In this document: positions 62,391 to 64,000 of the stretch, in pieces
Layout of the letters: every line of letters starts with the position of its first letter
How positions within the stretch are numbered: position 1 is the first letter of the stretch
NCBI GenBank assembly: GCA_043801855.1
Contig: JAZDLQ010000017.1
Coordinates: 101,100 to 165,099, forward strand
Reading direction: 5' to 3'
DNA from: CAYTWW01 sp043801855
GTDB lineage: Archaea; Nanobdellota; Nanobdellia; Woesearchaeales; GW2011-AR15
Length of the DNA: 64,000 nucleotides
The notes under the pieces: generated by a model
Seen by the model: only the letters and a program-made list of their open reading frames with translations
Database searches by the model: none
What the model was told of the DNA's origin: nothing
Program-made: the position numbers and the translations under genes

Positions 62391-62690
62391 GTGGTATCGC
62401 AGCTTAAGCACGATCGCTACCTTGAAATTCTTTGTGACAAAATTAAACCAAACTATGACCGTATCTACAGGAATGTAACTCTTTATTCAGAGACAAAAAA
62501 GAACCGAAAAATTGCAGAAGTAGATATAATGGGCATAAAAAATAATTACTGCGATGTCTATGAAGTAAAATGTTCTCATCGTATTGTAAAGGCAAGACGC
62601 CAGTTGCATAAAGTTAAAAAGCATATGCCTAATGTGCGAAACATGTTTTTTTTCTGCGGAGAATCAGGAATATTGTTTGGCATATTGTAA
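62391..62690 (+). CDS. Small PD-(D/E)XK nuclease-like protein
   Basis: 99 residues from a GTG start chosen by promoter position. The core KIAEVDIMG, then CDVYEVKCSHRIVKARRQL, matches the D-x(10-15)-E-x-K pattern of PD-(D/E)XK nucleases of the Holliday-junction-resolvase or RecB-like type, with Asp, Glu and Lys all present. Short for the superfamily, so possibly only the minimal catalytic fold. Substrate unknown. Confidence 0.65.
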   Translation: MVSQLKHDRYLEILCDKIKPNYDRIYRNVTLYSETKKNRKIAEVDIMGIKNNYCDVYEVKCSHRIVKARRQLHKVKKHMPNVRNMFFFCGESGILFGIL

Positions 62691-62772
62691 TGCCTCTATA
62701 AAAATAATTAGCTTTATATATCCGCTAAAAAACCTAGTTCTTATCTAAATATCATAGTCGAGGTTTTCAAAA

Positions 62773-62991
62773 ATGAGAAAAATCCATTCAAAAACTAAAA
62801 AGACTGCCGGGCTAAGAACACATAAGCCACATATGGAAATACTAAAAGGCCTAAAGAGAAAAAAAAGAGATAAAACATACAATACAGAAGTTCTGGCTAT
62901 TGGGCACGCCGAGAAGCTTGGCTTAAAAGAGGGAGAATATAAAATTATCCCAGCTAAGAAAAATAAAAAATTTGCAGTTAAGAAAAATTAA
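62773..62991 (+). CDS. Small basic protein of unknown function
   Basis: 72 residues, very rich in Lys and Arg, with a THKPHMEILKGLKRKKRDK segment and no Cys or membrane helix. Composition suggests nucleic-acid binding (ribosome- or chromatin-associated), but no family is recognised. Followed by a 220-base AT-rich gap with no gene seen. Confidence 0.6.
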   Translation: MRKIHSKTKKTAGLRTHKPHMEILKGLKRKKRDKTYNTEVLAIGHAEKLGLKEGEYKIIPAKKNKKFAVKKN

Positions 62992-63169
62992 TTTTTACTT
63001 TTGATAATTCTTTCTCATTCTTTATTTTAGGCTTAAAAAAGCATTCATGTTCTTTTTATAAATTTGACGCTTTTTATTCTTGCTTTAGGTATTTTTTGCA
63101 ATTTTTTTACTCGTTAAAATAAAAACTTTTAAAAACAGAGCTCAATTAAGAGTTAATATTAAGTCGGGG

Positions 63170-63185
63170 AATCAATATATTGATT
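63170..63185. promoter_or_regulatory. Perfect palindrome before the duplicated CCG protein gene
   Basis: AATCAATATATTGATT is a perfect 16-base palindrome 27 bases before the ATG at 63213, between the promoter region and the AAAGGTGAT ribosome-binding site. Possible operator or leader hairpin. Confidence 0.45.
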
Positions 63186-63212
63186 TCCAATATTTTTAAA
63201 AAAGGTGATAAA

Positions 63213-63443
63213 ATGGCAGAAGTACTATGCAAGTGTGGAATTAAAAGAGAGAAAGGATATCTATATTTTGTGAATAAAGACGGCAATGCAGCAAGAGTAA
63301 AAATGGCTAGAAAAGGCCAGAAAGTCGATAAAAAACAGGAAGTAATGCACAAATGCGGCATTAAAAGAGCTGACGGATATCTATATTTTATTGATAAAAA
63401 CGGAAATGCAGCAAGAGCCAAAATGGCTAGAGGCAGAAAATAA
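63213..63443 (+). CDS. Small zinc-binding-like protein made of two repeats
   Basis: 76 residues from the ATG at 63213 (AAAGGTGAT upstream). Two units of about 36 residues each begin (C-x-C-G or H-x-C-G) and contain I-K-R, then G-Y-L-Y-F and G-N-A-A-R-x-K-M-A-R. The paired Cys/His start looks like a half zinc-binding site per repeat. An internal duplication of a very small domain; related single-domain proteins occur in archaea, function unknown. Confidence 0.7.
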   Translation: MAEVLCKCGIKREKGYLYFVNKDGNAARVKMARKGQKVDKKQEVMHKCGIKRADGYLYFIDKNGNAARAKMARGRK

Positions 63444-63530
63444 AATTAATTTATTTTTCTTATTTTTTTCTATTTCTACTCTTTAGAGATAAACAAAATT
63501 AATAAGTGAAGAATTACTTGTAAATTTAAT

Positions 63531-63863
63531 ATGGCAAAAAAATCATCTTTACAAAAAAAAAACAAGGCAAGAAAACTTGCTAAGAAAGTTCAAAAAATTA
63601 ACTATGAGATTTTCGACTGTCCTGTTGAAAGAGTTTTTATTACTGCAAAAGGAGAGACATTGAAAAACCTAAGTGAACTTGTTGAGTGCATGAAAAACAT
63701 GGATGACTGGACTTTTAGGTATCATGTCAACTCTGATTTTCCGAAAAACGATTTTGCTGCATGGATAAGGGAAGTATTTTGCGATGCGGCACTTGCAGAT
63801 AAGCTAAACAAGGTCCTTGACAAGGATGAGTACTTTAAAATAATTGTCAAGCATATCAAATAG
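63531..63863 (+). CDS. Stand-alone DUF5752-like protein
   Basis: 110 residues: a basic N-terminal segment (about 1-25) and then a complete DUF5752-like domain with a VFITAKGETLKNLSELVECM first half and an FRYHVNSDFPKNDFAAW core, ending in D-x-L-A-D. A free single copy of the domain found three times in the KaiC fusion and at the C-termini of two other proteins here; it could act as a soluble competitor or connector. Confidence 0.82.
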   Translation: MAKKSSLQKKNKARKLAKKVQKINYEIFDCPVERVFITAKGETLKNLSELVECMKNMDDWTFRYHVNSDFPKNDFAAWIREVFCDAALADKLNKVLDKDEYFKIIVKHIK

Positions 63864-63877
63864 ACTTTGCGCAGAAA

Positions 63878-64000
63878 TTAGTGTTGTTCATCCCAGAAGT
63901 CGAACTTAGCAGTAATGTTTTCTACATTTCCTAAATATCTGATTACTTTTTGATTTAATTTTCCGTTCTTATCATATACGCCTTTAACAATATAATAATA
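63878..64000 (-). CDS. C-terminal fragment of a gene entering from the right edge
   Basis: Open minus-strand frame of 40 codons running off the window, stop at 63878-63880. The visible end reads like a small beta domain, with VKGVYDKNGKLNQKVIRYLG near its start. That K-x-R/Q-YLG-type pattern is seen at the N-terminus of some transposases and in small archaeal proteins, but a gene ending this soon after it is more likely a small stand-alone protein. Confidence 0.4.
   Translation of the reverse strand, partial: YYYIVKGVYDKNGKLNQKVIRYLGNVENITAKFDFWDEQH

Noticed and set aside
1..64000. rRNA or tRNA genes
   Set aside because: No cloverleaf-like or conserved rRNA segment was recognised by eye; a covariance-model search was not possible.
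63878..64000. Transposase N-terminus
   Set aside because: The motif resembles the start of some transposases, but here the gene ends about 20 codons later, so a transposase reading needs a truncation that cannot be judged from the edge.

Overview
The window looks like a chromosomal segment of an AT-rich archaeon, most likely a DPANN-type lineage (Woesearchaeota/Pacearchaeota-like); that placement is inference. Supporting signs are archaeal TATA boxes (TTTATATA-like) about 25-35 nt before many genes, often with almost no leader; a Ser/His archaeal signal peptidase (S26B type); CheC/CheD-rich chemotaxis genes; a KaiC-family ATPase; Cys-rich NQ-E-DCGG surface repeats; and repeated DUF5752-like domains. 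No rRNA, tRNA or CRISPR array was seen.

Layout. 1-2271: a restriction-modification pair (edge-truncated putative nuclease plus a C5 cytosine methyltransferase), then a non-coding stretch with nested inverted repeats and what looks like an integrase remnant. 2286-11512: a nickel/hydrogenase island: NikR with a candidate operator in a divergent promoter, a small membrane protein, hypB-A-E-D-C and a maturation protease, a CheC-like/KaiC-like gene pair, the large and small subunits of a soluble [NiFe] hydrogenase resembling group 2, and a divergent HxlR-type regulator. 11711-24689: chemosensory genes: a 54-aa protein, a receptor-like sensor without signalling domain, a full MCP, CheW, a reversed CheC paralogue, then a compact run cheY-cheY-cheB-cheA-cheC-cheC-cheD-cheR-cheC'-kaiC-like. 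24748-44965: a surface block: C25 (gingipain-like) peptidase, winged-helix regulator, a protein with three DUF5752-like domains fused to a KaiC ATPase, two membrane-anchored ectodomain proteins and a 3640-residue secreted giant. 45069-64000: accessory surface proteins (a three-member secreted family, a signal peptidase, a Cys-rich membrane protein, a poly-Gly membrane protein ending in DUF5752), a MutS-like ATPase, HicBA, regulators and small proteins.

How it may work together. NikR controls nickel supply, HypA/B/C/D/E and the protease mature the hydrogenase (HypF is not in the window), and the enzyme has neither Tat signal nor visible membrane subunit, so H2 chemistry is probably cytosolic. 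Two patterns stand out. First, five CheC-family proteins occur; the two that have lost their second phosphatase site are exactly the two next to a KaiC-like protein lacking a Walker A motif, one pair in the hydrogenase island and one at the end of the che operon. Second, six DUF5752-like domains in four proteins sit at cytosolic ends of membrane proteins or are fused to KaiC, which suggests a shared adaptor linking cell-surface proteins to a cytosolic ATPase.
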